Shown piece by piece: positions 12,331 through 24,054 of a stretch of 64,000 nt of DNA. Each line of letters begins with the position of its first letter. Position 1 is the stretch's first letter. The position numbers and the translations under genes were made by a program. Below the pieces are notes generated by a model, which saw only the letters and a program-made list of their open reading frames with translations, was not told the origin of the DNA and ran no database searches. Source of the DNA: Glossina fuscipes (Eukaryota > Arthropoda > Insecta > Diptera > Glossinidae); the NCBI RefSeq assembly GCF_014805625.2, contig NW_023998416.1, positions 19,774,065 to 19,838,064 on the forward strand, given 5' to 3'.

Positions 12331-14542
12331 ACATTCTGTCATCTGCGCCGTAGAGATGTCCATTAGCAGCAAATTGTCTAAAGCGACTGTTGAACTAGAA
12401 AAATGGGGAACTGCCGCAGTTTTTTATCTCAATCTCATATCCCATTGGTGTAGGTAAAGCAAGCAAACGACAACTTAGGATACTCAAATTGGTAGAGAAT
12501 AGATGGAGAGGTTCGTCATAAGTGACCTTTCCTGGCTTTATTTTGCCCGAATTGATGGACCAGGAAGAAAGAAAATTGTAGCGGACCGAAGGATGGTCTT
12601 GTGGCGGCACGCATTTAGAGATTTATAGTTCGTCAATCATATTGAAAGTGATGATGGTTTTTCTGTCACCCTTACGAGTTCCAGTGCGCTCAATTTAATG
12701 AAAGAGGACATGAACGCGAAAGAATCACGACATAACTGGATTGTCTAAGAACCTTGCTTTATCATCACCATCAGCGAAATAAAAAAAGTGGAGAAGCACA
12801 AGATACGCCTTGCAAAACTAGTTATTCTTCATCTATCAACATTGTACGAATTATTGGTCAAAACCAGGAGAAAGAAAGGGAAAGAACAGCCTGCGTGGTG
12901 GCATCATCTCACAGTCGCCCCTGGTAAATTCAAGACTTTTCTTTCTCTGTATAATCATCTTTGCGAAATTTCTAGTGGGTTGCTTTACCATTTGATCTGA
13001 AGAGGAATATTCTTCCTATAATCTAAGAGCTTTCTTGGAAGCTGGAAGCAAATGATACTCAATAATGAAGAAACTGTAAAGAGAGAATTCCACTCTACAG
13101 TACTTGCAGTTGTTATAACAAGTTGTCCATAACAAGGATGTATATACAATTTTTAGAAGGAGTTGAGGCAGACCCACCTTTCGTTATACAGGTCGATGAA
13201 TGAATGAATTTCTGAATCGGTCTAGGGCTAGCTGTCCGCCTGTCTCCCTTGATAGCTTTAGTTCAACCTACCCGTTGTGCATTTGGATCCAACCACTTCG
13301 TCGACCATTTCCCATGTAATGGCTTATTTTGGAAAGGCGGTTTGTTAATAACTGTATTCAACAAAGCTGTGTAGGGTATCTAATTAGAATTTGTTTTTAT
13401 TTTATTTTCAAGTGCAATGACAATTTTGAAGCCTGGCTTAGGTGTGCAGTTTATTGATTATTTGCTTATTATCTAAACAGATGCTTGGGCCATTAATTAA
13501 CCCGATCTTGGGCTCTAAGCAGTGAAGCTTGAGTGACACCCTGCGACAAATGTCATCAAGCGCGCGTATAAGAACCACCGCAACGGCCACTCAGCTACAT
13601 TTTTCAACATATGCGATAGGAATCTAAATCACAACATGCGGGTTTGCTTATCATCGACACAAAGCAACGCACTCGATATCATCCCTAACATATGTACCAA
13701 CCTACTCTGTCAGCGACATGCTTTAACATATATTTAAAAGAAGAAATCCACCCTTTTTCCAACAAACCCACGTGTGTGTTTAGTAATATGAATCCCTCTG
13801 CGTTGCTGTACAATAAGGTATGCTCTACAGCAGCTTCCTATTTAGTAACATCAACATTAAATGGATACTTTTGAAAGATTCCTATCTAACCTTTGGTTCA
13901 TTTTGCTTACATTCGTGCCATTTGTCAATATTTATGTTCTCAAGTGTTGTACGTGATTGTACGTGATTTTCTTGTATTCATAGATATCCTGTCCACTGTC
14001 CTTTACAATTCAAGTATCAATTTCGAAAATGGTTTGTAAGAATGCATTAATTAACACCATATGCTCTTGTCACAGGCCGAAAATATCGTTGAATGAAATT
14101 CAACAACAACGCTTGTTATCGCTTAAGTAAATGAAATCAATTTCTGCCGAGCAAATTACTTAACAACATTAGAACTTATCTTAAAACCAACAGATTTCGC
14201 TCCATCTACTTGAAATCCTCGAAGCAATAAATTTTCGATTATTCGTTACTTTCGTATAACATAAATTCTCTCCATCGATATTATGATGGGATAAGCGATA
14301 TTTTTTTACGAGGGGATTCAAAATTCCTGGTCGAAGTTCCTGAAACAGAATAGTCTTTCATGCATTTTAGACTATCTTATATAACATTACGAGTAGCGAA
14401 AAGGATATTAAAAGAGACTTGGATTAGTTTATTTTTATTACGTTTGAATAAAGTCAAAATTGCAAAGATCGAAGGTTACACAATTTAATATTTTTTTTTT
14501 TTTTTTTTAATTTCAATCAATAGAAGAAATAAAAAAAAAGTT

Positions 14543-14881
14543 TTATATATGTAATAAAATCTGCACGTCTCTCCTTATGCCTCCGCATATAGCACATGAT
14601 TCTCTTTTTATAAATATTTTTGTCTCCTCTCTATTATTTTGAGCCCAAGTAATATACGTTTGCTTCTCCCAATCCGACATTCCTCGCCATTTCTTAGCAG
14701 CTCTACGGACTGCGTGCCGCAACTGTTTACAGCTCAGTGTCAATACAAAGACGAAAAAGGACGTACCGGGCTCTGAACTTTGATAAAATTCTTCCTGTTG
14801 ACAACGGAACTGTGGCAAAGTCTTTGCCTCGCCCTTGACATCACAACCAAATTCGAATCCTTGGTTATTTTCAGCCATCAT
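14543..14881 (-). CDS. HMG-box-like protein of the fly MST-HMG-box type
   Basis: A single-exon reading frame of 112 residues starting MMAENN. Residues about 40-82 read SFFVFVLTL, then LRHAVRRAAKKWRGMSD and WEKQTYITWA. This matches the helix 1 to helix 3 pattern of HMG boxes (aromatic-rich start, AA-x-x-W-x-x-M-S, then E-K-x-x-Y). In flies a shortened box of this kind defines the MST-HMG-box group, which includes protamine-like sperm chromatin proteins and other testis-expressed proteins. The rest is cysteine-containing (C13, C27, and C-x-x-C in ESCAICGG near the end) and not strongly basic, so it need not be a true protamine. No intron is needed. A TTTATT on the plus strand near 14428 could be its poly-A signal. 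Family membership is by motif only. An ordinary HMG-box fragment or pseudogene is possible, but the frame is intact. Confidence 0.55.
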   Translation of the reverse strand: MMAENNQGFEFGCDVKGEAKTLPQFRCQQEEFYQSSEPGTSFFVFVLTLSCKQLRHAVRRAAKKWRGMSDWEKQTYITWAQNNREETKIFIKRESCAICGGIRRDVQILLHI

Positions 14882-17800
14882 TAAATAAATTTCTCTTTCA
14901 AAAATTCAAAAAAAAGAAAAATTTTTTCTCGGAAATTGACTGCAAACACTTGACTGAATTATTAGAATACAAAGAATTGAACGCATGACTAGAAACGAAT
15001 TTCTTTCTTTTTTGACAGATAATTCAAGGCACTTTATTGATACATTCGAGGCTTTTTTGACAGCTAAGTCTAAGGTACTGTTTGTGTACATTTAAGGTTT
15101 TTTTTTTTTTTTTGTCCAATAAATTCAAGGCACTCTGCAGACAAATTCAGTTGAATGTTTACTTAAAAATGTTTACTTAAGATGGGTCATAATTTATGCA
15201 AGACTTCCAACGATAAATGATACATAAGCGACGGATTGCTTATGTGCGGCATAACAAGTCAGTCAATCAGTCAATACTGTTCTGGAGGCAAGAAAATAGT
15301 TACAGCGACCGTTTTATAATCATATTTTATGAATTTCCTGAAGTGTTGGTATTCCTTATTCTTTTCCAATGCATGGACTTGGCATCCAGTTTGGTTATTT
15401 TACTATCATAATCTTAATCATAAATTCTGTGTCAGAGGTCCGATAAAACGTGAACAGGAACACTTTGACTCCGCGCTCATACATCTCTGATAGGTCGTTT
15501 GCAATGAATTAACCCATGGCTTTGTCTATATGTGATTTTTTAAAAAGATTCACTTTTCGACCATTATGGCTTAGTAACATTTAGTTCATTATATCCAACA
15601 TTGTTCCTTTTCATAATGTATGTAACCCTCGAAAGGAAGCTTCATAGAGCTTATAAAGTATATATATTCTTGATCAGTGTGAAATTCTGTGTTGATTTAG
15701 TCATGTCTGTCCGTCAGTCCGTCTGTGTTTTTGTGTGCCTGTGTGGTGTATGCTGTTGGCACTCTTCACGTCGCAAAGATGTAGATATCGACTTCAAATT
15801 TGGTAGATACTTTGGAAGTTTCTGCACGCGGGTTGGTAATGAAAATGGGTAAAATTGGTCAGAGGAGTAGCGCACACTGGAACAGTGGAACTGAACGCGA
15901 CTCCGTTTTTTTAACAATAATTTTTGGATTTTTGCTATTTACTCGGACGTTATTAAAACTAAAATTCCGAAATTTTTTACATTTGCTTTGCGAAACGCTC
16001 CACTCCTTATGTGCAAGAATGCAAAAAAATCGCCCATGTCCAAACAAAGTGACGAGTAATTAAATATAATTTTTCTTTCACTTTTTTCAGGTTTAATGCC
16101 TATTTATCATAAGGCAAACAAGACAGATTGTGTAAAACTACTTTGTACATTTTTCAAACAAAGATATATCGTCTGCCTAAAAACGGGTTAATTCTTAATG
16201 ATGAATATGATAGACGTCGCGGTTACTTTTTTCTTAATAATAGCAGCGATATGGGTATCAAATAACAACATTTACAAAATAGAAGGCGAATGGACTAGCG
16301 GCCGGTATGTGAGATTCGCCTCCCGCCGAATATAACTTTATTACTTGATTTTACTTCAAAAACTTTTGATTAAAAATGCGCTTTAATATAATTTGCTTAG
16401 GAGCACGGGTGGCTTGTATTATTTTACTGCATGCTCTGTTACGTTGGCTAATATTGAGGGGCCTCCATATCAACGACCTATCTTTAAGTTTAAGCTACAG
16501 GGCATATATATATGATGCAAAATGCGTTGTCGAAAATACGTTTATTTCAGAACAAAATTAGTGAACAGAGTAATGGAAGTATCATCCACTACTGGCTGCT
16601 GCATTTTTTCCATCTCTCGGGCAATTTTCGAACTCTATCTTGGAAAATTGTTTTCAAAACAAAAATTCGTCGACTATTAGAAATGTTTTGGCATTCCGAA
16701 GGTATAGTGAGCGAATAGGATGTGTGTAGTTACGATGAACATGTGGCCAGACATGTGTCAAGTTTCTCTTTAATTTTTTTTGCTAATATATTTTCGAAGG
16801 TCGAACATTTCCATTGTGATGTCCGTAATTAAAGGTGCGCAACCTGCGAATGTTTGATTATTTTGATAATTACTTATCATATTGATTGACAACAATTCAC
16901 TTGCGTATGATTTCAAAAACAAGCTCATCTGATGACTAAATTGTGATATCAGATAGAAATGCAGCAGCAGACCAAATGTCTAAAGCATCCTAAAAATGCT
17001 TTCCTATGACTTTTTCCCATCTCTTAATCTTCGCTTCAAAGCACAGTGTTTTCCATAAAGCAGATAAGATAACAAGAAAATTACTTGTATGGCCTGACAT
17101 GAAAAGCAAGCATTCCGTAAGTGTCTCTCAAACTGCGTACATAACGTCAAAGGGGACTAAGTTATAGCGCAGGGAATATTCAAAATTAAACTAAACATTT
17201 CCTGATCAATACATGTTCATCTTAATAATCAATAAGATCTTTGTACGAGTCTACCGACAAAACGTTCAAAGTTTTCTCTTCATATTTCATTACTTGTCTT
17301 CCTTCTGCTCTTTTGACTAACTATAACAACAAACTCTAGATAATAATTTTTTTTTTTTTTTGGTTAACTACGATAGCCTTAGAGATGTGATGATCATCTA
17401 TCTATTCGAAATTAACATAGTAAACAACGCTTTACGTACAATGTCCTGATCACATCCTATTTGTCTGTCCAAATATTTAAACTTCTTTTCGCCATTTCAC
17501 ACTTCGCAAATTGCGTATATGGGGTCTTCGAGACCACAGCATTCTTGACATTTTGTCTTCTCACAATTTAACGACTTATTTCGCAATCTTTTCTTCTTTT
17601 AAATCAAGTCATCAAGACATATAAGCGTTTACCGTCAAATTATGTCAAATTATGAATCTGATCTCTTTCACACTCTTTTACTCTCGCACCCATCAATCCG
17701 TTCATATAACACTTTATACTCATGTACCACATTACCTCTTAAACAGCGTAATTTACTCCTCGCTGTTCTGTTCTATCCCACGTGGCGGACGAATAATATG

Positions 17801-20800
17801 CATATATTAATAGAAAAAAAAAAAAAAACATCACGTGGCCAACACTAAAATAAATAGATTATATTATTATTATTATATCAAATCTAATCTCAACTTTACT
17901 AAGGCCCAAACAAGAAACCCGGTGTTCGCATTCGGTCTTTTTTAGTTAAATACGCAAAGCTTTACAAGTCTGGAGGAATAGTCTATCAACTACGGGCATT
18001 GTATGGCGCTAACGCGCCGCAGTTTAATACGTTAATCAAAGAATATGCAAAACAGATCACACCAAAATATATATGAGTTGATTTCAGTGAACATAATTGC
18101 GCTTGCGCGGAGTATATAGCTGCTGTATAAGCTTGCTTAGCTTGCTGCTATCCTCAGTAAGAAGAGACATGCAGAAGTAACAAAAATAGATTATTTCATA
18201 TATATTTTATTTATTTATTAATTTCTTTTCATTTTCCAGGCTTTGCACCCATCTATTTTTAATTTTTTTTGTTGTAAGTTTTAATTTGCTCCCCTTGAAT
18301 CATAGTAGCTTTCTAATAAGCGCTTCTTGGTCGAAATTGTTTACTGCATCTGGCATAGTTTCACGATTGCCATTTATAGGTGTTTGAATAGGGGAAAGGC
18401 AATTTTCGGAATTTGACCCATCAACGCACACACATGTGAAAAGGGATTTGCTAGTCTTCTATGTTCGTTCGCATAGACGAGTTTCCATAGAGAGCAAATT
18501 ATTTGCGTGCCTTCCCTTTTGTCTATATGCAGTGATTGTGCATACAATGCTTTCATCTAATCAATAAAACAATTTTCAAATTCCTAGCAAAAAATTATAG
18601 CAGGAAAAAAAGTGAGAAAAATTAGCATAGTTAATCGTATGTTGTTGTTAATTTGGCGAATTTTAGAAGAAGAAGAAGAACAAGAAGAGAAACGGATTTG
18701 TGAAAAAAATTTGCTTAAGATATTTCGGAAAGATACAATTGCCTCAAATAAATCTCTGCTAAGAAGACACAAGCCAATAAGGGAGTTATCCGGGTTGAAT
18801 TATCACTTCTCTAATACACTAACTGATGTCTTTAGAAAGTGTTTTCTCTTATTTTTGAAAAACATTTCCACACAAGAATACACTTCTTTAACTTCACAGC
18901 GTTGTATAGGTACGGGTCAATACAACTCTTTTTCTTACGTTCCCAACATCGGAGAGATCGTGATAATTTTTTAAATAATTTCCTCCCTAATGAGTAAAAG
19001 TGGCATTGCGGATTTGCACCATCTTAGATGGTCGGCATGTATACACGTACCAATAATAGCCAAGATCCTTATAATCTATACGAGCGGATATCAATATTTG
19101 CACTGACCTTATCACTATTTGTTCGAGAAGAGAGTTGGGCTTCTTTAGCATTGAAATATCCAGAGCGAATAAGGCGGAAGGCATTCGCGTTCATCCTCAT
19201 CATGAATACTGCGAGTGACGCATCATCGCCTTTGTCGAAGGGATTTCGTAGAGAATAGCAAGCTTTATCGTTTTATTTCGAAACGCTGTTACTTTCAACT
19301 GAAGTGACTTTTTTTTCAGTTATTCATGACTTGTCAATTTTCGAAATCGCTTTAATAAATAATTTTATATAGCAATGTGTAATATTATCAAAGTTACGCA
19401 ACTGTAAAGCCATCTGTTGGGAAAAAAATCCACGAACTTTTGCATTTATCTAAGACTATCTCTCGATAATCGTATTGTGCTGGGATGTTTGTTGAAAAGT
19501 TGTGTTGCAATAGAAAAAAAAAATAAAATAAAAATAAAAAAACAACAATCCAATGAATAATGAGTGGAACAGGTTCATTGCATGCCTACGTACTCCGTTA
19601 CATTCGTTATATGCAGAGATATGCAGATGTTGATGTGGTCGAGTAGTGGATTATAATACACAATGCGGACATTTCACTTTGGATAAATAATGCAATTGTG
19701 TGCCAGATAAACGAACAAAAAAGTAAAAGACGAAAAACTTGAAAAGCCAAACCCCTAAACCTCACGTTACAGATATCGTCGTAACACATAACGACAGCAC
19801 AATAAATTTTATAACAACAACTATCATAATAATGGCATTGCAAGGTCGTTTAAAAATCTACAGCAACTGCAACGTACTCTCGATGCAGTCAGTAAACGAC
19901 TGAGTTGAAAAGTAATGAAATTTTTTTTTTAAAAATTAATAAAACTTTACATCTTTGGTTAACTTTGGCTTTTTTTTGTTTTCTCTTTTTGTATCGTCTT
20001 TGTATCCTTTCAAAAATATGTCCTGTCTTGCGGTTTAATTGGATAGTTATGTACACATTGGACGCTAAATTAATATTATGCCTGCTTTCAACCACATGAA
20101 TGAATATCAAGCTGGTATGCATGCGTTTACATATGGGTGAACAAACAAACAAACGCACCTTTGAACTGCCTTTTAAAGAGAAGGAAGTAAATAACTAAAG
20201 CAGCTGCCTTCACCCAAAAGCAGTTGTTGTACATTTTATGGTTGTAATTATTGTGAGCTTCTTTTGCGGTTTTTTTCCCTTTTTTTGATTCCCGTGCAAA
20301 GGAGTCTTTGTGCAAAGCAGATCAAGGATTTTTCTTTTTGTAAATATTTTCAAACCTACTGCACGGCTGCACTACACGTATGCATGCCTTGGAAATATTT
20401 CAAAATTGAGTGACGTTTGAATGAGCAGAAAATGTTGCAACCCTTAGTAATAAGACTCATTACATATATATATATAGTAAAAATAAACAACTGAAAGCTT
20501 TAAATATATATAATAACTGTTAACAATGGATGGACTGACTGCACGATGAGACTTAGGACAAAGTTTATCTAAAGCAAAGCAGCAATTTTCTACTTTTGCC
20601 TATAAGTCATCGTGAGAACGAAAATGCTTTCATATTTGGACGGTATAAGGCATGTTTTCAAACCATGCAATGTACATCCGTGGATCTAGAAATAGTAGAA
20701 CTTTGAAGAATAAGTTAAACAAAACTATCTGCAGAGTTTAGGAAGCATTGGAAGCAGATGTCAACCGGTAATAGGCACACGAACTATGGAATGATTGGAT

Positions 20801-23454
20801 GATGACGAAAAGCCGACGATTTTCGATTATTATTACGGTTTAGGTTTTTTTTCTTTGTTTTCTATTCCTATGTTCAAGGAATATATCCCTTGACGCGTAA
20901 TATTATGGATAAGTAATAAGTTGAATTTTGTGATTTAAATTTCGTGAGAAGCGGGAATATATGAAATCATTTTTTTCTTTTGAGTTAGTAGCACTAGTCT
21001 TCGATATCAATGCAGAGTTTCATGTCAATATGTTCAATTACAGGAGAGTTACACATTCAGCAAAATATTTTTTCTTTCGGTTTTTGAATTTTTCAAAGTA
21101 TGTTAAATAACAGTTTCTGACTACCAGAACCACTTTGGGAGATGCGATTATGTATACGAACGACCAATCGAGCGAATATTGTTCAGAAGATGAACTAGGA
21201 AACGGCGCTAGAGTCAAGCTGGAAAATCAAGGTCACGGTGATAATATTTCCGTGAAATTGATTCAAAAAGAGATTCTGACAAGATGAGCTTATTTTAAAA
21301 TCATCTGCACAAATTTATTACGGCGTTGACGACGAGGTTACAACAATAAATCTTTATATGGCACAGAGTGTTAATTCTCAGTCCACTGCCCACATTAGTG
21401 GTTTCGCGAAAAGTTAGGGCAAGCAGGTCTAGTTTGTCATATGCTATGACCATATGCTATACACAATAATAAGTTAAAAGTTATATAAGCCGCAGAGGTG
21501 TAAGGTATTTGGTAGCTTTAATCTGTTTCTTTTCAAAGCTCCTAATGAGTCCTTGTATGTATTCACATTGGGAAGTGAGCGATTTTTATGCATTTATCCC
21601 TGCATTTCTACAAAGCTAACTGGTCGGTTGACCATTTCCATGAAAAGCAATTGTAAATGGAATCAATTTTTAGTACAGTCGAACACAATATCTGTCCACC
21701 GCGTTTACAAAATCAGGGTCGGGAATAAATTGCCTAAAGTTGTCTCTAAAATGATACGATCTACTTTGCTTAATCGGAAAAGCTGAGCAAACAGCGCTTG
21801 AACCTGAACTGAAGTAATATAGTTTAGATAGACTCTCTGATCTTTAAGGTAACTGCAGGGATCTTTGCCGTCCTCGGGCCATTTGGGATATACATAAAAT
21901 ATATCTTGGCGCCAGTACCATAAATTATTCCTGTACCATCAATTATTTGCCGAACGATACGAACAAGATATTATTTTGTTTTATTTACTTATTTATTTAT
22001 TTATTTTTTTTTTAGCTTAAATGAAAGACTTAAGCGAAAAACTTGTTTATGCTTTTTATATCACTAAAGTTATGGTTGTTGCACTTGGCTTAACACCCTC
22101 TCGCAAAGAATACGAAAGTTTTTTTTACTCATAGTTTTCCGCCGCCTGCTATTGTATAAACGCGTGCCAATAGCACCTGGAGAGGGAGTGATATCAACTT
22201 GAAAGCAATGACTTGAACACAAATTGAAGTGGAATTATTTTGAATATAAATTATATTTTTCTAAGTAAGCAAGCAAAGGTTACTTAAGATTTTTAAAGAG
22301 GTATATTAAATTTAATATTGCATAGGTAACAGCTTCGCTGAAATGGATGAATCAAACTATATGCATGAAAACGAAGAAGAGTATTTCTCCGTAAACAGCA
22401 ACAGACAGGGCACTCGCTATTATTTCTGTGTGAAAGAAGTAATCAATCAATCAAGACCCAAAGCGATGATAGATAGAATGAACGCCTGACAGTTCGCGAA
22501 TAATTGTTTTTTTTTTTTCCTAGTCCTATCTGCGTGCAAGCGCGATAAGACTTTAAAAGGACTATAGAGAAAGGGAGGAGTGTTTATGAGTGTTCAGCTT
22601 AAATGTGCGTTCATTAGGAACGGAACGAGTTGACGACAGCCTAATCCTAATTTACATCATCATTTTTAAAAACTTCAAATTGCTTTGAAAGTCCCCCATC
22701 GCTTTCCGATGACACGGTGTGAACTAAAGTATGTTGGGCGTTGAGTGCAATCTAAGCGAGATTCGTTGTAAAGCGAGTATATATACTTTTTTCTCTGTTG
22801 TTCTTATTGATGTAGAAACCTCTACAACAAGTTAATGCTCCCGTACACTATTAGTTGACTAGATGTTTAAATATTTAAAAAAAAAAAAAAAATGTTTTTT
22901 TGCATAATTATTATATAAATGGAAATCCTTCAAGCATAACTGCTCGACAGAATGCAGTAGAAGAAGAAACAGGAAAATACTTGCTTTAAAAAATTTGTTT
23001 TCGTAGTGCAACTGCGGAATACCTTCTATTGTTTCGTTGTTTGTTATCTCCTCCCTAAGTTTTTTTTAAACCAATTTCAATATGCAGCAACACGATCGCT
23101 TTACAAGATCACTGTCACTGCTTTGATAGAACAAGTTTTTAGCCATGGCATGCCACGCCGCATGCCCGCTATGCCACCACCAGAGCGAGTTTAATGCATT
23201 TATGGAATCGTTGTATCCGTTTGCTTTTATACTTTTCGTACTTTGTCTGCTTCATAGACTTAACATGTGGCATATGGTTACATGCAAATTTATAGTAGAA
23301 GAGGAATTCAACCGTGTTATTCACTCGAAGTTATTCTCTTGTTTGCTCGTTTTTTTTTTTCTTTCTAATTTATGTTAACAAGGATTGTGTTTCCATCTTT
23401 ATATATATCAAAAGGAAATATTTAATTGGATCTTATTTAGATATTAGGAAAGAA
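14882..23454. other. Intergenic, mostly non-coding
   Basis: Apart from the repeat copy at 15.66-16.35 kb, nothing is assignable. Poly-T runs occur near 15099-15113 and 17347-17360. A short plus-strand frame at 21150-21287 (45 residues) is acidic and polar but matches nothing known. Many TATA runs reflect base composition. Confidence 0.5.
15657..16345 (+). mobile_element. Non-autonomous dispersed element, GTCCGTCTGTCC family
   Basis: Begins TATATATATTCTTGATCAGT and continues with GATTTAGTCATGTCTGTCCG and GTCGCAAAGATGTAGATATCGAC. Near 16300-16345 it reads GAGATTCGCCTCCCGCCGAATATAACTTTATTACTTG, split here as GAGATTCGCC and CGCCGAATATAACTT, like the right part of the copies at 54.2 and 61.1 kb. 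Related copies lie at 53.8-54.2, 55.1-55.8, 60.3-61.2 and 62.4-62.8 kb. No coding sequence. The exact limits are uncertain. Confidence 0.6.
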
Positions 23455-24054
23455 TTGACTTCTCCGTGATGTCGCCCCACCAGCCATTGTCTAAAATTTC
23501 CGATGAGTGTGTAGATCCACCGCTGTTACCATTCCTTTAAAATACTCCGTCGGATAGCTGTATTACCTTCTTCCGCCTTTTTCTTTGCGGATGCATAGTT
23601 GCTCCTTAAGCAAAAGCCCGATGGATAATATTCCTGCTGCCTTTGAACTACTTCAAGGTTCAAGGTGCGACGTATCCGCAATTCCTTTAATATGTTTGGC
23701 AAAAGTAAATTTCGTATCGAATTGCGTTACAAGATATCCTAAATTGGAACTGAGTTCAATGCTGTGCCTCTAGTAACCTCGAGTTTCGGCACTTGGAACA
23801 CTCTTCTATTATCAGTACACTTTTCCCCATGGAAAGCGTTAATTTGGACTTAGGTAGCCACGTACTTATTCGGCTTAAGGTATCGTTTGCTGCGATCTCT
23901 ATCAGCGGAGTCGAAGGTTGCTGCACAATCAGGGCGATGTCATCCACATAGCCTGTCCGTCTCGCTCCTCTTAGAAACCTCATGCTGAGCAGGCCGTCAT
24001 ACATGAGATTCCACAGGAAGGGACCTAGGATGGAGCCTTGAGCCTTATCCCTGC
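23455..24054 (-). mobile_element. LINE remnant (R1/Jockey-type reverse transcriptase)
   Basis: Read on the minus strand, it opens with AQGSILGPFLWNLMYDGLL, then GYVDDIALIV, the reverse-transcriptase catalytic box (normally F/Y-A-D-D; here V replaces A), then DTLSRISTWLPKSKLTLSMG and SVLII. After a stop and frame changes the C-terminal part follows: L-G-Y-L, DTKFTFAKHIK (about 23680-23750), then QRW, TLIGNF, and RHHGEVNS (about 23460-23560), which matches the conserved C-terminal W-Q-x-R-W ... H-G-E-V-N-F region of R1/Jockey-group elements. The order and orientation are consistent, but stops, frameshifts and missing segments make it a dead fragment with no 5' ORF or endonuclease domain. The clade (R1 rather than Jockey) is a guess. 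Confidence 0.85.

Larger units (their letters stand above)
9906..14542. other. Intergenic with one dispersed-repeat stretch
   Basis: No confident gene. Short frames at 10913-11149 (-) and 12788-13000 (+) match no family I know. About 11700-12330 holds a dispersed repeat described separately. A weak GTCCGCCTGTCTCCC-like fragment near 13232 suggests another degraded copy. Confidence 0.45.

Noticed and set aside
21150..21287. 45-residue plus-strand frame with acidic polar composition
   Set aside because: Protein-like at a glance, but short, isolated and unlike any family I recognise.
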